Below, one piece after another: positions 35,297-44,960 of a DNA stretch of 64,000 nt. The stretch lies in the NCBI RefSeq assembly GCF_017114825.1, contig NZ_JADEVO010000021.1:1-64000 (forward strand), given 5' to 3'. The notes under the pieces are model-generated. The model was not told the origin of the DNA. It was given only the letters and a program-made list of their open reading frames with translations, and did not search any database. Origin of the DNA: Pseudomonas gregormendelii (GTDB lineage: Bacteria; Pseudomonadota; Gammaproteobacteria; Pseudomonadales; Pseudomonadaceae). The first letter of the stretch is position 1. Each line of letters begins with the position of its first letter. A program made the translations under genes and the position numbers.

Positions 35297-36661
35297 TTAC
35301 GCTTGCAGCGCACTCAGTGTCAGGTCCAGGCACTTGCGAGCCTTGGTCACCAGCTCATCGATTTCCGCCTTGGTGATCACCAGTGGCGGAGCAATGATCA
35401 TGGTGTCGCCGACGGCGCGCATGATCAGGCCGTTATCGAAGCAGAAGGTGCGGCAAATCATGCCGACGCCTTTACCTTCGTAACGCTTGCGAGTGGCCTT
35501 GTCCTGGACCAGTTCGATCGCCCCCAGCAGCCCTACCCCACGTACTTCGCCCACCAGTGGGTGATCGTTCAGTTCCCGCAGGCGACTTTGCAAATACGGT
35601 GCCGTTTCTGCGTGGACGTGCTCGATGATTTTTTCATCACGTATGATGCGGATGTTTTCCAGCGCCACCGCAGCCGCCACCGGGTGACCGGAATAGGTGA
35701 AACCGTGGTTGAAGTCGCCGCCTTCGTTGAGCACTGCCACCACTTCGTCGCGCACGATCAGGCCGCCCATTGGGATGTAGCCGGAGGTGAGGCCTTTGGC
35801 GATGGTCATCATGTCGGGCTTGAGGTCGTAGAAATCGGAACCAAACCACTCGCCGGTGCGACCGAAACCGCAGATCACTTCGTCCGCCACGAACAGGATG
35901 TCGTACTTGGCGAGGATTTCCTTGATGCGCGGCCAGTAGGTCTCAGGCGGAATGATCACGCCACCGGCACCCTGGATCGGCTCGGCAATAAAGGCACCGA
36001 CGTTATCAACGCCGATTTCCAGAATTTTTTCTTCCAGCTGGTTGGCAGCCCACACGCCAAACTCTTCAGGCGTCATGTCGCCGCCTTCGGCGAACCAGTA
36101 CGGCTGGGCAATGTGAACGATGCCTGGAATCGGCAGGTCGCCCTGTTCGTGCATATAAGTCATGCCACCCAGGCTCGCGCCGGCCACAGTGGAACCGTGA
36201 TAGCCGTTCTTGCGGCTGATGATGACTTTCTTGTTCGGCTGGCCCTTGATCGCCCAGTAGTGGCGCACCATCCGCAGCATGGTGTCATTGCCTTCGGAAC
36301 CGGAGCCGGTGAAGAACACGTGGTTCATGCCTTCCGGCGCGATATCGGCAATGGCCTTGGCCAGTTCCAGTACGGGAGGGTGAGCAGTCTGGAAGAACAG
36401 GTTGTAGTACGGCAGCTCGCGCATCTGCTTGCTGGCTGCGTCAGCCAGTTCGTCGCGACCGTAACCGATGGCCACACACCACAGGCCGGCCATGCCGTCG
36501 AGGATCTTGTTGCCTTCGCTGTCCCACAGGTAGACACCCTTGGCGCTGGTGATGATGCGCGGGCCTTTTTCCTTCAACTGCTTGAAGTCACTGAACGGTG
36601 CCAGGTGATGGTCGTTGCTCAGTGCTTGCCACTCACGGGTTTGCGGATTGTTACTAGTCAT
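35297..36661 (-). CDS. spuC: Polyamine-pyruvate aminotransferase SpuC
   Basis: 454 residues, class III PLP aminotransferase. The cofactor lysine is in MMTIAKGLTSGYIPMGG, the aspartate in LFVADEVICGFGRTGEW, and the conserved FFTGSGSEGNDTMLRM is present. P. aeruginosa SpuC transfers an amino group from putrescine or related polyamines to pyruvate. It lies 58 nt downstream of spuB and 167 nt upstream of spuD on the same strand, inside the spu cluster. Confidence 0.95.
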   Translation of the reverse strand: MTSNNPQTREWQALSNDHHLAPFSDFKQLKEKGPRIITSAKGVYLWDSEGNKILDGMAGLWCVAIGYGRDELADAASKQMRELPYYNLFFQTAHPPVLELAKAIADIAPEGMNHVFFTGSGSEGNDTMLRMVRHYWAIKGQPNKKVIISRKNGYHGSTVAGASLGGMTYMHEQGDLPIPGIVHIAQPYWFAEGGDMTPEEFGVWAANQLEEKILEIGVDNVGAFIAEPIQGAGGVIIPPETYWPRIKEILAKYDILFVADEVICGFGRTGEWFGSDFYDLKPDMMTIAKGLTSGYIPMGGLIVRDEVVAVLNEGGDFNHGFTYSGHPVAAAVALENIRIIRDEKIIEHVHAETAPYLQSRLRELNDHPLVGEVRGVGLLGAIELVQDKATRKRYEGKGVGMICRTFCFDNGLIMRAVGDTMIIAPPLVITKAEIDELVTKARKCLDLTLSALQA

Positions 36662-36719
36662 GCGAATTCTCCTAAGTTTGCAGTGAGGGCGCGGTTATTT
36701 CCTACCGCGCCGCAGCGCA

Positions 36720-38078
36720 TCAGACGGCGAAGAGCAGGAATTCCCGCTCCCATGAACTGATCACGCGCTTGAAGTTTTCATGCTCGGCCCGCTTGACCGC
36801 GACGTAGCCAGTGATGAATTTCTTGCCCAGGTACTTCTCGACGGTCGCGCTGTTTTCCATGCGCTCCAACGCGTCCTCGATGGTCAGTGGCAGGCGCAGG
36901 TTGCGGCGTTCATAACCACGTCCCACCACCGGCGCACTTGGGTTCAAGCCTTCGACCATGCCGATGTAGCCGCAGAGCAGGCTCGCGGCGATCGCCAGGT
37001 AAGGGTTGGCATCGGCACCCGGCAGGCGGTTTTCCACTCGACGGTTCTGTGGCCCGGCATCCGGCACCCGCAAGCCCACCGTGCGGTTTTCTTCGCCCCA
37101 CTCCACGTTTACCGGCGCCGAGGTATCCGGCAGGAAGCGGCGGAACGAGTTGACGTTCGGTGCGAACAGCGGCAGCAGCTCGGGGATCAGCTTCTGCAGC
37201 CCGCCGATGTGGTGCAGGAACAGCTGGCTCATGGTCCCGTCTTCATTAGAGAAGACATTCTTGCCGGTCTCGATGTCGATAATGCTCTGGTGCAAGTGCA
37301 TCGCGCTGCCCGGCTCACCGGTCATGGGCTTGGCCATAAAGGTGGCAGCCACATCATGCTTGAGGGCCGCTTCGCGCATGGTGCGCTTGAAGATCAGGAT
37401 CTGGTCGGCCAGGGACAGGGCATCGCCGTGACGGAAGTTGATTTCCATCTGCGCCGTACCGTCTTCGTGGATCAGCGTGTCGAGGTCCAGCTCCTGCAGT
37501 TCGCACCAGTCATAGACGTCTTCGAACAGCGGGTCGAACTCGTTCGCCGCCTCGATGGAAAACGACTGACGACCGATTTCCGGACGACCGGAACGGCCAA
37601 TTGGCGGTTGCAACGGGTAGTCCGGGTCGTCACTGCGCTTGGTCAGGTAAAACTCCATTTCCGGCGCCACGATCGGCTGCCAGCCTTTGTCGGCATAGAG
37701 TTTCAGCACTTTCTTGAGCACGTTGCGCGGCGACAGCTCAATCGGGTTGCCTTGCTTGTCATAGGTATCGTGGATCACCTGGGCGGTGGGCTCCACGGAC
37801 CACGGCACCAGGTACACCGCGTTCTGGTCGGGACGGCAGATCATGTCGATGTCGGCCGGGTCGAGCAGTTCGTAATAGATGTCGTCTTCGACATAGTCGC
37901 CAGTCACGGTCTGTAACAGAACGCTTTCGGGCAGGCGCATGCCTTTTTCCGCAATGAATTTGTTGGTCGGCGAAATCTTGCCCCGGGTGATACCGGTCAG
38001 ATCGGCGATCATGCATTCGACTTCTGTGATCTTGTGGTCTTTCAACCAATCGGTGAGCTGGTCGAGGTTGTGACTCAT
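36720..38078 (-). CDS. spuB: Glutamate-polyamine ligase SpuB (glutamine synthetase family)
   Basis: 452 residues, of the PuuA/GlnA-like family. ATP- and glutamate-site motifs include EMEFYL, the GSAMHLHQS block in MTGEPGSAMHLHQSI, NSFRRFLPDTSAPVN and ENRLPGADANPYLAIA. Members ligate glutamate to an amine group of polyamines, a first step in gamma-glutamylated polyamine catabolism. It is flanked by spuC downstream and the decayed spuA upstream, and it resembles SpuI across the divergent promoter. Confidence 0.93.
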   Translation of the reverse strand: MSHNLDQLTDWLKDHKITEVECMIADLTGITRGKISPTNKFIAEKGMRLPESVLLQTVTGDYVEDDIYYELLDPADIDMICRPDQNAVYLVPWSVEPTAQVIHDTYDKQGNPIELSPRNVLKKVLKLYADKGWQPIVAPEMEFYLTKRSDDPDYPLQPPIGRSGRPEIGRQSFSIEAANEFDPLFEDVYDWCELQELDLDTLIHEDGTAQMEINFRHGDALSLADQILIFKRTMREAALKHDVAATFMAKPMTGEPGSAMHLHQSIIDIETGKNVFSNEDGTMSQLFLHHIGGLQKLIPELLPLFAPNVNSFRRFLPDTSAPVNVEWGEENRTVGLRVPDAGPQNRRVENRLPGADANPYLAIAASLLCGYIGMVEGLNPSAPVVGRGYERRNLRLPLTIEDALERMENSATVEKYLGKKFITGYVAVKRAEHENFKRVISSWEREFLLFAV

Positions 38079-38115
38079 AAATGCCTCTTAGGCTGAGTTT
38101 CCGGACTCTGATAAG

Positions 38116-38406
38116 TCAGGCGTTGTTTGACGCATCGGCGTCGTGTGGTACAGATTGCCCTTGCAATTGCCGGGCACATGAATGCTCGCCTCGAAAGAAG
38201 CGTGGGGCAACAGGTGTATGGGTGATGCGTGCAGAATTATCGGCAGTCTGCGCTACGAAGTACGGGCCGCTGGAGTGAAACGGTTCTATATTGGATGCAG
38301 AGCCGGTAAAGAGAATGCCATCCAGACCGTCCAGAATATCGGACGCTGCCAGCTGATCGGTCTGCCGTGAGCAGCCGGTGACGCCGATGAACGGCAGGCG
38401 AGACAT
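38116..38406 (-). pseudogene. spuA: spuA remnant (gamma-glutamyl-polyamine hydrolase, internally deleted)
   Basis: A 96-codon frame sits where spuA (about 250 codons, class I glutamine amidotransferase fold) is expected between spuI and spuB. The start MSRLPFIGVTGCSRQ and the block DILDGLDGILFTGSASNIEP, which includes FHSSGP further on, match the N-terminal part of SpuA/PuuD-type enzymes. The stretch that should lie between them and the whole centre, including the catalytic-cysteine G-x-C-x-G elbow and the distal His-Glu pair, are missing. The ending DADASNNA may be the original C-terminus. It cannot be catalytically active. Confidence 0.72.
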
Positions 38407-38684
38407 GAAACACCCCGGTATTATTGCTGTTATGGGTTTGATTCGAGCTTAGCCTTGTTCATTTTTTTACACAACACCCCCGTAAAAAATACAACACGGC
38501 CCGCTCAAGCCTGCGGCTGGTAATAAGCCCGAGGGCAAAAAAATGCCCCAAAGTGCCTCAAAAAAGCCTCATGGGCGCTTTTTTAGGGCAAAAAAGGCCT
38601 CGCTTGACTTCGGCATGCCGTTCGGGTTGACTGAAACCCGAAGAGATCAATGATTGATATTTTTAACAACAAAGGTGTTGCATC
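38407..38684. promoter_or_regulatory. Divergent spuI / spuA-spuB control region
   Basis: No gene is seen. The region is AT-rich near 38455-38490, with ttttttacacaacac and a related gtaaaaaatacaacac 30 nt apart. A hairpin gggca/tgccc lies at 38533-38547, and an aaaaaagc...gctttttt inverted repeat (38560-38567 / 38577-38584) lies about 100 nt before spuI. The latter resembles a bidirectional terminator inside the leader. An AAAGGTG ribosome site precedes spuI. Confidence 0.5.
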
Positions 38685-40061
38685 ATGTCGGTACCCCCGC
38701 GTGCCGTTCAGCTTAACGAAGCGAACGCGTTCCTTAAGGAACATCCTGAGGTTCTGTACGTTGACCTTCTGATTGCGGATATGAATGGTGTGGTGCGCGG
38801 CAAGCGCATCGAACGCACCAGCCTCCACAAGGTTTACGAGAAAGGCATCAACCTGCCGGCCTCCCTCTTTGCCCTGGATATCAACGGCTCGACGGTGGAA
38901 AGCACCGGGCTGGGCCTGGACATCGGCGATGCTGACCGAATCTGTTATCCAATCCCTGACACCCTGTGCAACGAGCCTTGGCAGAAGCGCCCTACTGCGC
39001 AACTGTTGATGACCATGCACGAACTCGAAGGTGAACCCTTCTTCGCCGACCCCCGGGAAGTCCTGCGTCAGGTTGTCGCCAAGTTCGACGAAATGGGTCT
39101 TACGATCTGTGCCGCGTTCGAACTGGAGTTCTACCTGATCGACCAGGAGAACGTGAACGGTCGCCCGCAACCTCCGCGCTCGCCGATTTCCGGCAAACGC
39201 CCGCACTCGACACAGGTTTACCTGATCGACGACCTCGACGAATACGTCGACTGCCTCCAGGACATTCTGGAAGGTGCGAAGGAGCAAGGCATTCCTGCCG
39301 ACGCGATCGTCAAGGAAAGTGCCCCGGCGCAGTTCGAAGTGAACCTGCACCACGTGGCCGACCCTATCAAGGCGTGTGACTACGCGGTACTGCTCAAGCG
39401 CCTGATCAAGAACATTGCCTACGACCATGAGATGGACACCACCTTCATGGCCAAGCCTTACCCGGGCCAGGCAGGTAATGGACTGCACGTCCATATCTCG
39501 ATCCTTGATAAAGACGGCAAGAATATTTTTGCCAGCGAGGATCCCGAGCAGAACGCCGCACTGCGTCACGCGATCGGCGGTGTGCTCGAGACCCTACCGG
39601 CACAGATGGCTTTCCTGTGCCCGAACGTCAACTCCTACCGTCGCTTCGGCGCACAGTTCTACGTGCCCAACGCGCCGTGCTGGGGTCTGGATAACCGGAC
39701 TGTAGCGGTACGTGTACCGACCGGTTCCGCCGACGCGGTCCGCCTGGAGCACCGTGTTGCCGGCGCCGACGCCAACCCGTACCTGCTGATGGCTTCGGTC
39801 CTGGCTGGCGTGCACCACGGCCTGGTCAACAAGATCGAACCGGGCGCGCCCGTGGAAGGCAACTCCTACGAGCAGAACGAGCAGAGCCTGCCGAACAACC
39901 TGCGTGATGCACTGCGCGAGCTGGACGACAGCGAAGTGATGGCCAAATACATCGATCCAAAATACATCGACATTTTTGTCGCGTGTAAGGAGAGCGAGCT
40001 GGAGGAGTTCGAACACTCCATCTCCGATCTTGAGTACAACTGGTATCTGCATACTGTTTAA
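38685..40061 (+). CDS. spuI: Glutamate-polyamine ligase SpuI (glutamine synthetase family)
   Basis: 458 residues, paralogous to SpuB. Motifs include AAFELEFYLID, GNGLHVHISILDKDGKNIF, NSYRRFGAQFYVPNAPCWG and EHRVAGADANPYLLMA. In P. aeruginosa the divergent gene PA0296 (spuI) encodes a gamma-glutamylpolyamine synthetase. It starts polyamine degradation by attaching glutamate. It is transcribed away from the spuA-H cluster, and a strong terminator follows. Confidence 0.93.
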   Translation: MSVPPRAVQLNEANAFLKEHPEVLYVDLLIADMNGVVRGKRIERTSLHKVYEKGINLPASLFALDINGSTVESTGLGLDIGDADRICYPIPDTLCNEPWQKRPTAQLLMTMHELEGEPFFADPREVLRQVVAKFDEMGLTICAAFELEFYLIDQENVNGRPQPPRSPISGKRPHSTQVYLIDDLDEYVDCLQDILEGAKEQGIPADAIVKESAPAQFEVNLHHVADPIKACDYAVLLKRLIKNIAYDHEMDTTFMAKPYPGQAGNGLHVHISILDKDGKNIFASEDPEQNAALRHAIGGVLETLPAQMAFLCPNVNSYRRFGAQFYVPNAPCWGLDNRTVAVRVPTGSADAVRLEHRVAGADANPYLLMASVLAGVHHGLVNKIEPGAPVEGNSYEQNEQSLPNNLRDALRELDDSEVMAKYIDPKYIDIFVACKESELEEFEHSISDLEYNWYLHTV

Positions 40062-40083
40062 ATTCGCATCAAATAAAAATAAC

Positions 40084-40114
40084 GCCGCCAGCCTTACAGC
40101 TGGCGGCTTTTTTT
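40084..40114 (+). terminator. Rho-independent terminator after spuI
   Basis: A perfect 9-bp stem gccgccagc/gctggcggc with a 6-nt loop is followed by seven T residues. Confidence 0.93.
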
Positions 40115-40250
40115 ATTCTCGCCATTCCCACTGGCAAAGAGGAATGATCCTACGCAAACGTAGGACGCGGACTGCATAGCTGAACATTGCGCAATCACAC
40201 ACTCAGGAACGCCGGACCATTACCGGAATTCCTACCAGAGTGGTGAAAAA

Positions 40251-41011
40251 ATGATCATGAAAAAACAGCTATTGGCGTCGGCTCTTGCCTTGATCGTCTC
40301 CGGTGCTTGCAACACCGCCGGGGCAACGACGGGCAAACCCGTTGACTGGAGCTATACCGCTCCTATCGGCGCGGAAAACTGGGGAGGATTGAGCAGCGAA
40401 TATGAAGGCTGTACGTCCGGCCAAGCGCAGTCTCCGATCGCGATATCCGTGATGCGGTTGAGACTGAAATTGCCCCGTTGGCGTTCACATTTCAAGCTGG
40501 CCCCGCTGCCATTCTGAACAACGGACATACCATCCAGGTATCGTCATCCGCCGCAGGCGGTATCACCTTGCCCTCAGGCAAGTACGCATTCGTGCAGATG
40601 CACTTCCATACGCCCAGCGAAGAAAAAATCATGGGCCGGACTTACCCACTCAACGCGCATCTGGTTTACCGCAACACAGCAGGCGAGCTTGCTGTGGTCG
40701 CATTGCTATTTGAAGAGGGCACACACAACCCGACCCTCGAACCGATCCTGGCAGCCATGCCCGACAATGCAGGCGGCATGGAAACCCTGAAAACGCTGAA
40801 CATTGCCAATCTATTACCCTCAAACCGTCGCTACTACTCCTACGCGGGATCGCTGACGACGCCACCGTGTACGGAAGGTGTGCGCTGGCATGTGCTTTCC
40901 TCAGTGCTGCAACTATCTACAACGCAGCTGCAGGCATTCAAGGCGCTGTACCCGATGAATGCACGCCCGGTTCAACCCTTGAACGGACGCAGCATACAAG
41001 TCGGAGGATAA
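40251..41011 (+). pseudogene. Alpha-class carbonic anhydrase, frameshifted
   Basis: Two overlapping frames together encode one alpha-carbonic anhydrase. The first (from 40251) has a signal peptide and VDWSYTAPIGAENWGGL up to QSPIAI, then goes off frame. The second resumes as DIRDAVETEIAPLAFTFQAG and runs to 41011 with the zinc ligands in QMHFHTPSEE and NAHLVY, and TTPPCTEGVRW. Removing two bases near 40439-40442 (atcgcgat to atcgat) restores the canonical QSPIDI. As read, only an inactive fragment would be made. A sequencing error or a reversible change in the short CG run cannot be excluded. Confidence 0.85.
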
Positions 41012-41106
41012 ACTGCTCTGTAATGTTATTGGGCAGCAGGCCGCCCCGTGCAGACAAGGTGCAGGGCGCCTCGTACAATGCTCGCTGCCCTTGCAGGAAC
41101 ACTCCG

Positions 41107-41745
41107 ATGACGCGCACCGCCAACGTTCGCAAACCCCGCGCCCGCAGCCAGGCGCGGATCGACTCGATACTCGACGCCGCCCGCACGCTGCTGGCTGCCG
41201 AAGGCGCAGGCAGTCTGTCGATCTACAGCGTTGCCGAGCGCGCAGACATCCCGCCCTCCTCGGTCTACCATTTCTTCGCCAGTGTTCCGTCCCTGCTCGA
41301 AGCGCTGACGGCCGACGTCCACGCCGCTTTTCGCGCCTGCCTGCAAGCCCCCATCGACCACACCGCCCTCAATGGCTGGCGCGACCTGTCGCGGCTGGTG
41401 GAACAGCGCATGCTCGACATCTACGACGAGGACGCGGCCGCCCGACAGTTGATTCTCGCCCAGCATGGGTTGACCGAAGTGACACAGGCTGACCGTCAGC
41501 ACGACATCGAGTTGGGGGACCTGATGTACAAGCTGTTCAATCATCACTTTGAATTGCCGAAGCTGCCGGACGATGTTGACGTGTTTGCGTTGGCGATGGA
41601 ATTGGGTGATCGGGTGTACGCGCGTTCGGTGCAGCAGCATGGGCAGATCACGCCGCGCATGGCCGAGGAAGGGATGCGGGTGTTTGATGCGTATCTGGGG
41701 CTTTATCTGCCGCCTTATCTGACCAAGCGCGCTCACTCAATCTGA
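41107..41745 (+). CDS. TetR-family transcriptional regulator
   Basis: 212 residues from the ATG at 41107; the long frame from 40867 overlaps the carbonic anhydrase and is rejected. The N-terminal helix-turn-helix is GAGSLSIYSVAERADIPPSS then VYHFF, and the remainder is an all-helical ligand domain. It follows the frameshifted carbonic anhydrase by 95 nt on the same strand. Ligand and targets are unknown. Confidence 0.85.
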   Translation: MTRTANVRKPRARSQARIDSILDAARTLLAAEGAGSLSIYSVAERADIPPSSVYHFFASVPSLLEALTADVHAAFRACLQAPIDHTALNGWRDLSRLVEQRMLDIYDEDAAARQLILAQHGLTEVTQADRQHDIELGDLMYKLFNHHFELPKLPDDVDVFALAMELGDRVYARSVQQHGQITPRMAEEGMRVFDAYLGLYLPPYLTKRAHSI

Positions 41746-41763
41746 CTACGGTGCAGGTCATGC

Positions 41764-41873
41764 TGGCCTCATCGCGGGCAAGCCCGCTCCCACAAGAATC
41801 TCCAGCGAACAAAGATTTTGTAAGTGACAAATCAACCTGTGGGAGCGGGCTTGCCCGCGATGGCCACACCGCT
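41764..41873. repeat. REP palindrome, family B
   Basis: Left arm ggcctcatcgcgggcaagcc then cgctcccac and right arm gtgggagcgggcttgcccgc then gatggcc are near-perfect complements, about 45 nt apart. It lies in the gap between the tetR-type gene and convergent ssuF. Confidence 0.88.
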
Positions 41874-41894
41874 GACTCCACTGAATCACGCACA

Positions 41895-41928
41895 CAAAAA
41901 ACCCGAAGGGCTCACACCCTCCGGGGTT
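41895..41928 (-). terminator. Terminator after ssuF
   Basis: Read on the minus strand, aaccccggaggg...cccttcgggtt forms an imperfect stem followed by a run of six T, 19 nt after the ssuF stop. Confidence 0.8.
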
Positions 41929-41946
41929 GTGCGCAGTGCACGCCCT

Positions 41947-42162
41947 TTACAACTTGGCGATCGACACCTCGGTGGATTTCACGAACGCGATCACTTCACT
42001 GCCGACCACCAGCTCAAGCTCTTTGACAGAACGAGTGGTGATGACTGAAGTGACGATACCCGAAGCGGTCTGCACGTCGATTTCCGACAGCACGTCACCC
42101 AGCACGATTTCCTTGATCGAGCCTTTGAACTGGTTACGAACGTTGATGGCCTTGATAGTCAT
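41947..42162 (-). CDS. ssuF: TOBE/Mop-type molybdopterin-binding protein SsuF
   Basis: 71 residues, one TOBE (Mop-like) domain: INVRNQFKGSIKEIVLGDVL followed by SEIDVQTASGIVTSVITT. Stand-alone Mop proteins bind molybdate or similar oxyanions. At the end of the ssu operon of P. putida the equivalent gene is ssuF, which was reported as needed for sulfonate use. It is 30 nt downstream of ssuB and is followed by a terminator. Confidence 0.9.
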   Translation of the reverse strand: MTIKAINVRNQFKGSIKEIVLGDVLSEIDVQTASGIVTSVITTRSVKELELVVGSEVIAFVKSTEVSIAKL

Positions 42163-42192
42163 GAGGTTGTTCCTGTCGTTGGATAAGGTGAG

Positions 42193-42999
42193 TTATTGCG
42201 CCCAACGCAACTGCGTGGGCAATGGTGAAACAGGTTCGGGTTCCGGCGGCTCGCCGGGCAGTGACAGCACGCGGTTGAGGACTTCGGTTTCCAGCGCCGC
42301 CAGCCGGTGAGAACCGCGAACCCGAGGGCGCGGTAGTTCCACGTGGAGGTCGAGGCCGACTTCACCCTCTTCGATCAGGATCACCCGATCGGCAATCGCG
42401 ACCGCCTCACTGACGTCGTGGGTCACCAGCAACACCGTGAAGCCGTGCTTTTGCCAGAGGCGTTCGATCAGTTGCTGCATTTCAATCCGGGTCAGGGCAT
42501 CGAGAGCGCCCAGGGGCTCGTCCAGCAACAGCAAGCGCGGTTGGTGGATCAGCGCGCGGGCCAGGGCCACACGTTGCTTCTGGCCACCGGACAAGGCCGC
42601 CGGCCACTCATTGGCGCGGTCTGCCAGGCCAACCGACTCCAACGCGTCCAGTGCTTGTGGCCGCCAGTTGCCCTTGAGCCCGAGGCCGACGTTGTCGATA
42701 ACTTTTTTCCACGGCAGCAGACGCGCTTCCTGGAACATCAAGCGGGTGTCTTCCAGCGCAGCGCTCAAAGGCGCCGAACCCGCCAGCAGATCACCACCAG
42801 TGGGTTTGTCGAGGCCGGCGAGCAAGCGCAACAAGGTACTTTTACCGCACCCGCTGCGCCCGACCACGGCCACGAACTGCCCGGCCGGAATGTGCAGGTC
42901 GATCTCGCGCAGCACTTGCCGCGTACCAAAGGTCTTTTGCAGCTTGCGCACTGCCAGTGGAATTCCGCGCAGCAAGCGTGGAGGTTGTTGAGCCGTCAT
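42193..42999 (-). CDS. ssuB: Aliphatic sulfonate ABC transporter ATP-binding protein SsuB
   Basis: 268 residues from the ATG at 42999, which overlaps the ssuC stop by 4 nt; an extension to 43047 is rejected. Walker A is [18 protein letters not shown], the signature is [16 protein letters not shown], Walker B is [12 protein letters not shown] and the switch is [13 protein letters not shown]. It drives sulfonate import through SsuC. It is followed by ssuF. Confidence 0.95.
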   Translation of the reverse strand: MTAQQPPRLLRGIPLAVRKLQKTFGTRQVLREIDLHIPAGQFVAVVGRSGCGKSTLLRLLAGLDKPTGGDLLAGSAPLSAALEDTRLMFQEARLLPWKKVIDNVGLGLKGNWRPQALDALESVGLADRANEWPAALSGGQKQRVALARALIHQPRLLLLDEPLGALDALTRIEMQQLIERLWQKHGFTVLLVTHDVSEAVAIADRVILIEEGEVGLDLHVELPRPRVRGSHRLAALETEVLNRVLSLPGEPPEPEPVSPLPTQLRWAQ

Positions 43000-43778
43000 G
43001 CGGCACCTCCCTTGGCAGCCTGATAGGCCGGATGCCAGCGCAGCCATACTCGTTCAAGTCCGCGCGCAGCGAGGTCGGCCAGTTTGCCGAGCACCGCGTA
43101 CAACAGGATCGCCAGCACCACCACGTCGGTCTGCAGGAATTCCCGGGCATTCATTGCCAGGTAACCGATGCCAGAACTGGCAGAAATGGTTTCCGCAACG
43201 ATCAGCGTCAGCCACATGAAGCCCAACGCGAAGCGCACACCGACCAGGATCGAAGGCAGTGCGCCCGGCAGGATCACCTGGCGGAACAGGCTGAAACCGG
43301 ACAAACCGTAACTGCGCGCCATCTCCACCAGCGCCGGATCGACGTTGCGAATGCCGTGATAGGTGTTGAGGTAGATCGGGAACAATGTGCCCAGGGCCAC
43401 CAGGAAAATCTTCGCCGACTCATCGATGCCAAACCACAGGATGACCAGAGGGATCAGCGCCAGGTGCGGTACGTTGCGCACCATCTGCACCGAACTGTCG
43501 AGCAGGCGCTCGCCCCATTTCGACAGGCCGGTGATGAAACCCAGCACCAGGCCGATGCTGCCACCGATGGTGAAGCCCAAGGCAGCACGCCAGCCGCTGA
43601 TTGCCAGATGGGTCCAGATTTCACCGCTGCGCACCAGGCTCACGCCGGCTTCAATGACGGCTATCGGCGCCGGCAGAATCCGTGTCGACAACCAGCCCGC
43701 CGATACCGACAACTGCCACACCGCCAGCAACAGCACCGGCAACGCCCAGGGCGCCAGGTTGTGGATAACTTTCTTCAT
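42996..43778 (-). CDS. ssuC: Aliphatic sulfonate ABC transporter permease SsuC
   Basis: 260 residues with about six membrane helices. The cytoplasmic EAA-type loop [20 protein letters not shown] followed by PGALPSI is typical of the SsuC/TauC permease group. It lies 8 nt downstream of ssuD and overlaps ssuB, inside the ssu operon. It carries the sulfonate across the inner membrane. Confidence 0.95.
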   Translation of the reverse strand: MKKVIHNLAPWALPVLLLAVWQLSVSAGWLSTRILPAPIAVIEAGVSLVRSGEIWTHLAISGWRAALGFTIGGSIGLVLGFITGLSKWGERLLDSSVQMVRNVPHLALIPLVILWFGIDESAKIFLVALGTLFPIYLNTYHGIRNVDPALVEMARSYGLSGFSLFRQVILPGALPSILVGVRFALGFMWLTLIVAETISASSGIGYLAMNAREFLQTDVVVLAILLYAVLGKLADLAARGLERVWLRWHPAYQAAKGGAA

Positions 43779-43786
43779 GACACGCC

Positions 43787-44935
43787 TCAGCTCTGCGACG
43801 CGGCTTTGGGAAGGATATCGTTGGCGACCATCTCGCCGAACGGGCTGACGTAGTTGGCACCCTGGGGCAGCTGCGCACGCTCGATATCCAGGTGCGGGAA
43901 CAACAGCTCCGCAACACGATAGGACTCTTCCAGGTGTGGATAGCCGGAGAAGATGAACGTATCGATGCCCAGGTCCGCGTATTCCTTGACACGGGCGGCC
44001 ACTGTCGGACCGTCACCCACCAGTGCCGTGCCGGCACCACCACGCACCAGGCCGACACCGGCCCAGAGGTTGGGGCTGACTTCCAGGTTGTCGCGACTGC
44101 CACCGTGCAGCGCGGCCATGCGTTGCTGGCCAACCGAATCGAAGCGCGACAGCGACGCCTGGGCGCGGGCGATGGTTTCATCATCCACGTGGGAGATCAG
44201 CCGGTCCGCCGCTTGCCAGGCTTCAGCATTGGTTTCCCGAACGATCACGTGCAAGCGAATCCCGAACCGCACGGTACGCCCCAACTTGGCGGCCTTGGCC
44301 CGTACCTGTTCGATCTTCTCGGCAACAGCGGCCGGCGGCTCACCCCAGGTCAGAACCATCTCGACCTGCTCCGCGGCAAGGTCCTGCGCCGCTTCCGACG
44401 AGCCACCGAAGTACAGCGGTGGACGCGGTTGCTGGATCGGTGGGTAGAGCAGCTTGGCGCCCTTCACGCTGATGTGCTGACCGTCGTAGTCAACGGTTTC
44501 ACCTTCCAGCACCCGACGCCAGATGCGAGTGAATTCCACCGAAGCCTGATAGCGTTCTTCGTGGCTCAGGAACAGACCATCGCCGGCCAACTCTTCCGGA
44601 TCCCCGCCGGTCACCAGGTTGAACAGCGCCCGCCCCCCGGACAACCGATCCAGCGTCGCCGCCTGGCGCGCGGCCACCGTCGGGGAAATAATCCCGGGGC
44701 GCAGGGCGACCAGAAACTTCAGGCGCTGGGTTACCGGGATCAACGACGCGGCCACCAGCCACGAGTCTTCGCAGGAGCGCCCGGTGGGGATCAGCACCCC
44801 GCCAAAGCCCAGGCGGTCGGCTGCTTGCGCGACCTGTTGCAGGTAACCGTGGTCGACGGCGCGAGCGCCTTCGGCGGTGCCAAGGTAATGGCCGTCGCCG
44901 TGGGTAGGCAGGAACCAGAAGATGTTGAGGCTCAT
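43787..44935 (-). CDS. ssuD: FMNH2-dependent alkanesulfonate monooxygenase SsuD
   Basis: 382 residues, luciferase-like barrel. It opens [20 protein letters not shown], with family blocks [30 protein letters not shown] and [15 protein letters not shown]. It uses reduced FMN from SsuE and oxygen to convert alkanesulfonates to aldehydes and sulfite. The FMNH2 and sulfonate sites were not traced residue by residue, but length and motifs match the E. coli enzyme. It is between ssuA and ssuC. Confidence 0.96.
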   Translation of the reverse strand: MSLNIFWFLPTHGDGHYLGTAEGARAVDHGYLQQVAQAADRLGFGGVLIPTGRSCEDSWLVAASLIPVTQRLKFLVALRPGIISPTVAARQAATLDRLSGGRALFNLVTGGDPEELAGDGLFLSHEERYQASVEFTRIWRRVLEGETVDYDGQHISVKGAKLLYPPIQQPRPPLYFGGSSEAAQDLAAEQVEMVLTWGEPPAAVAEKIEQVRAKAAKLGRTVRFGIRLHVIVRETNAEAWQAADRLISHVDDETIARAQASLSRFDSVGQQRMAALHGGSRDNLEVSPNLWAGVGLVRGGAGTALVGDGPTVAARVKEYADLGIDTFIFSGYPHLEESYRVAELLFPHLDIERAQLPQGANYVSPFGEMVANDILPKAASQS

Positions 44936-44960
44936 GGAGTGGTCTCCTTAGGAAGTCGAA

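Noticed and set aside
40867..41106. N-terminal extension of the TetR-type regulator into the carbonic anhydrase
   Set aside because: The helix-turn-helix follows directly from the ATG at 41107, and the extension is the out-of-frame reading of the upstream gene.
41764..41873. Repeated gcgggcttgcccgcg words that could suggest a CRISPR or mobile array
   Set aside because: They form single inverted pairs at gene ends scattered over the window, without regular spacers; they fit REP elements.
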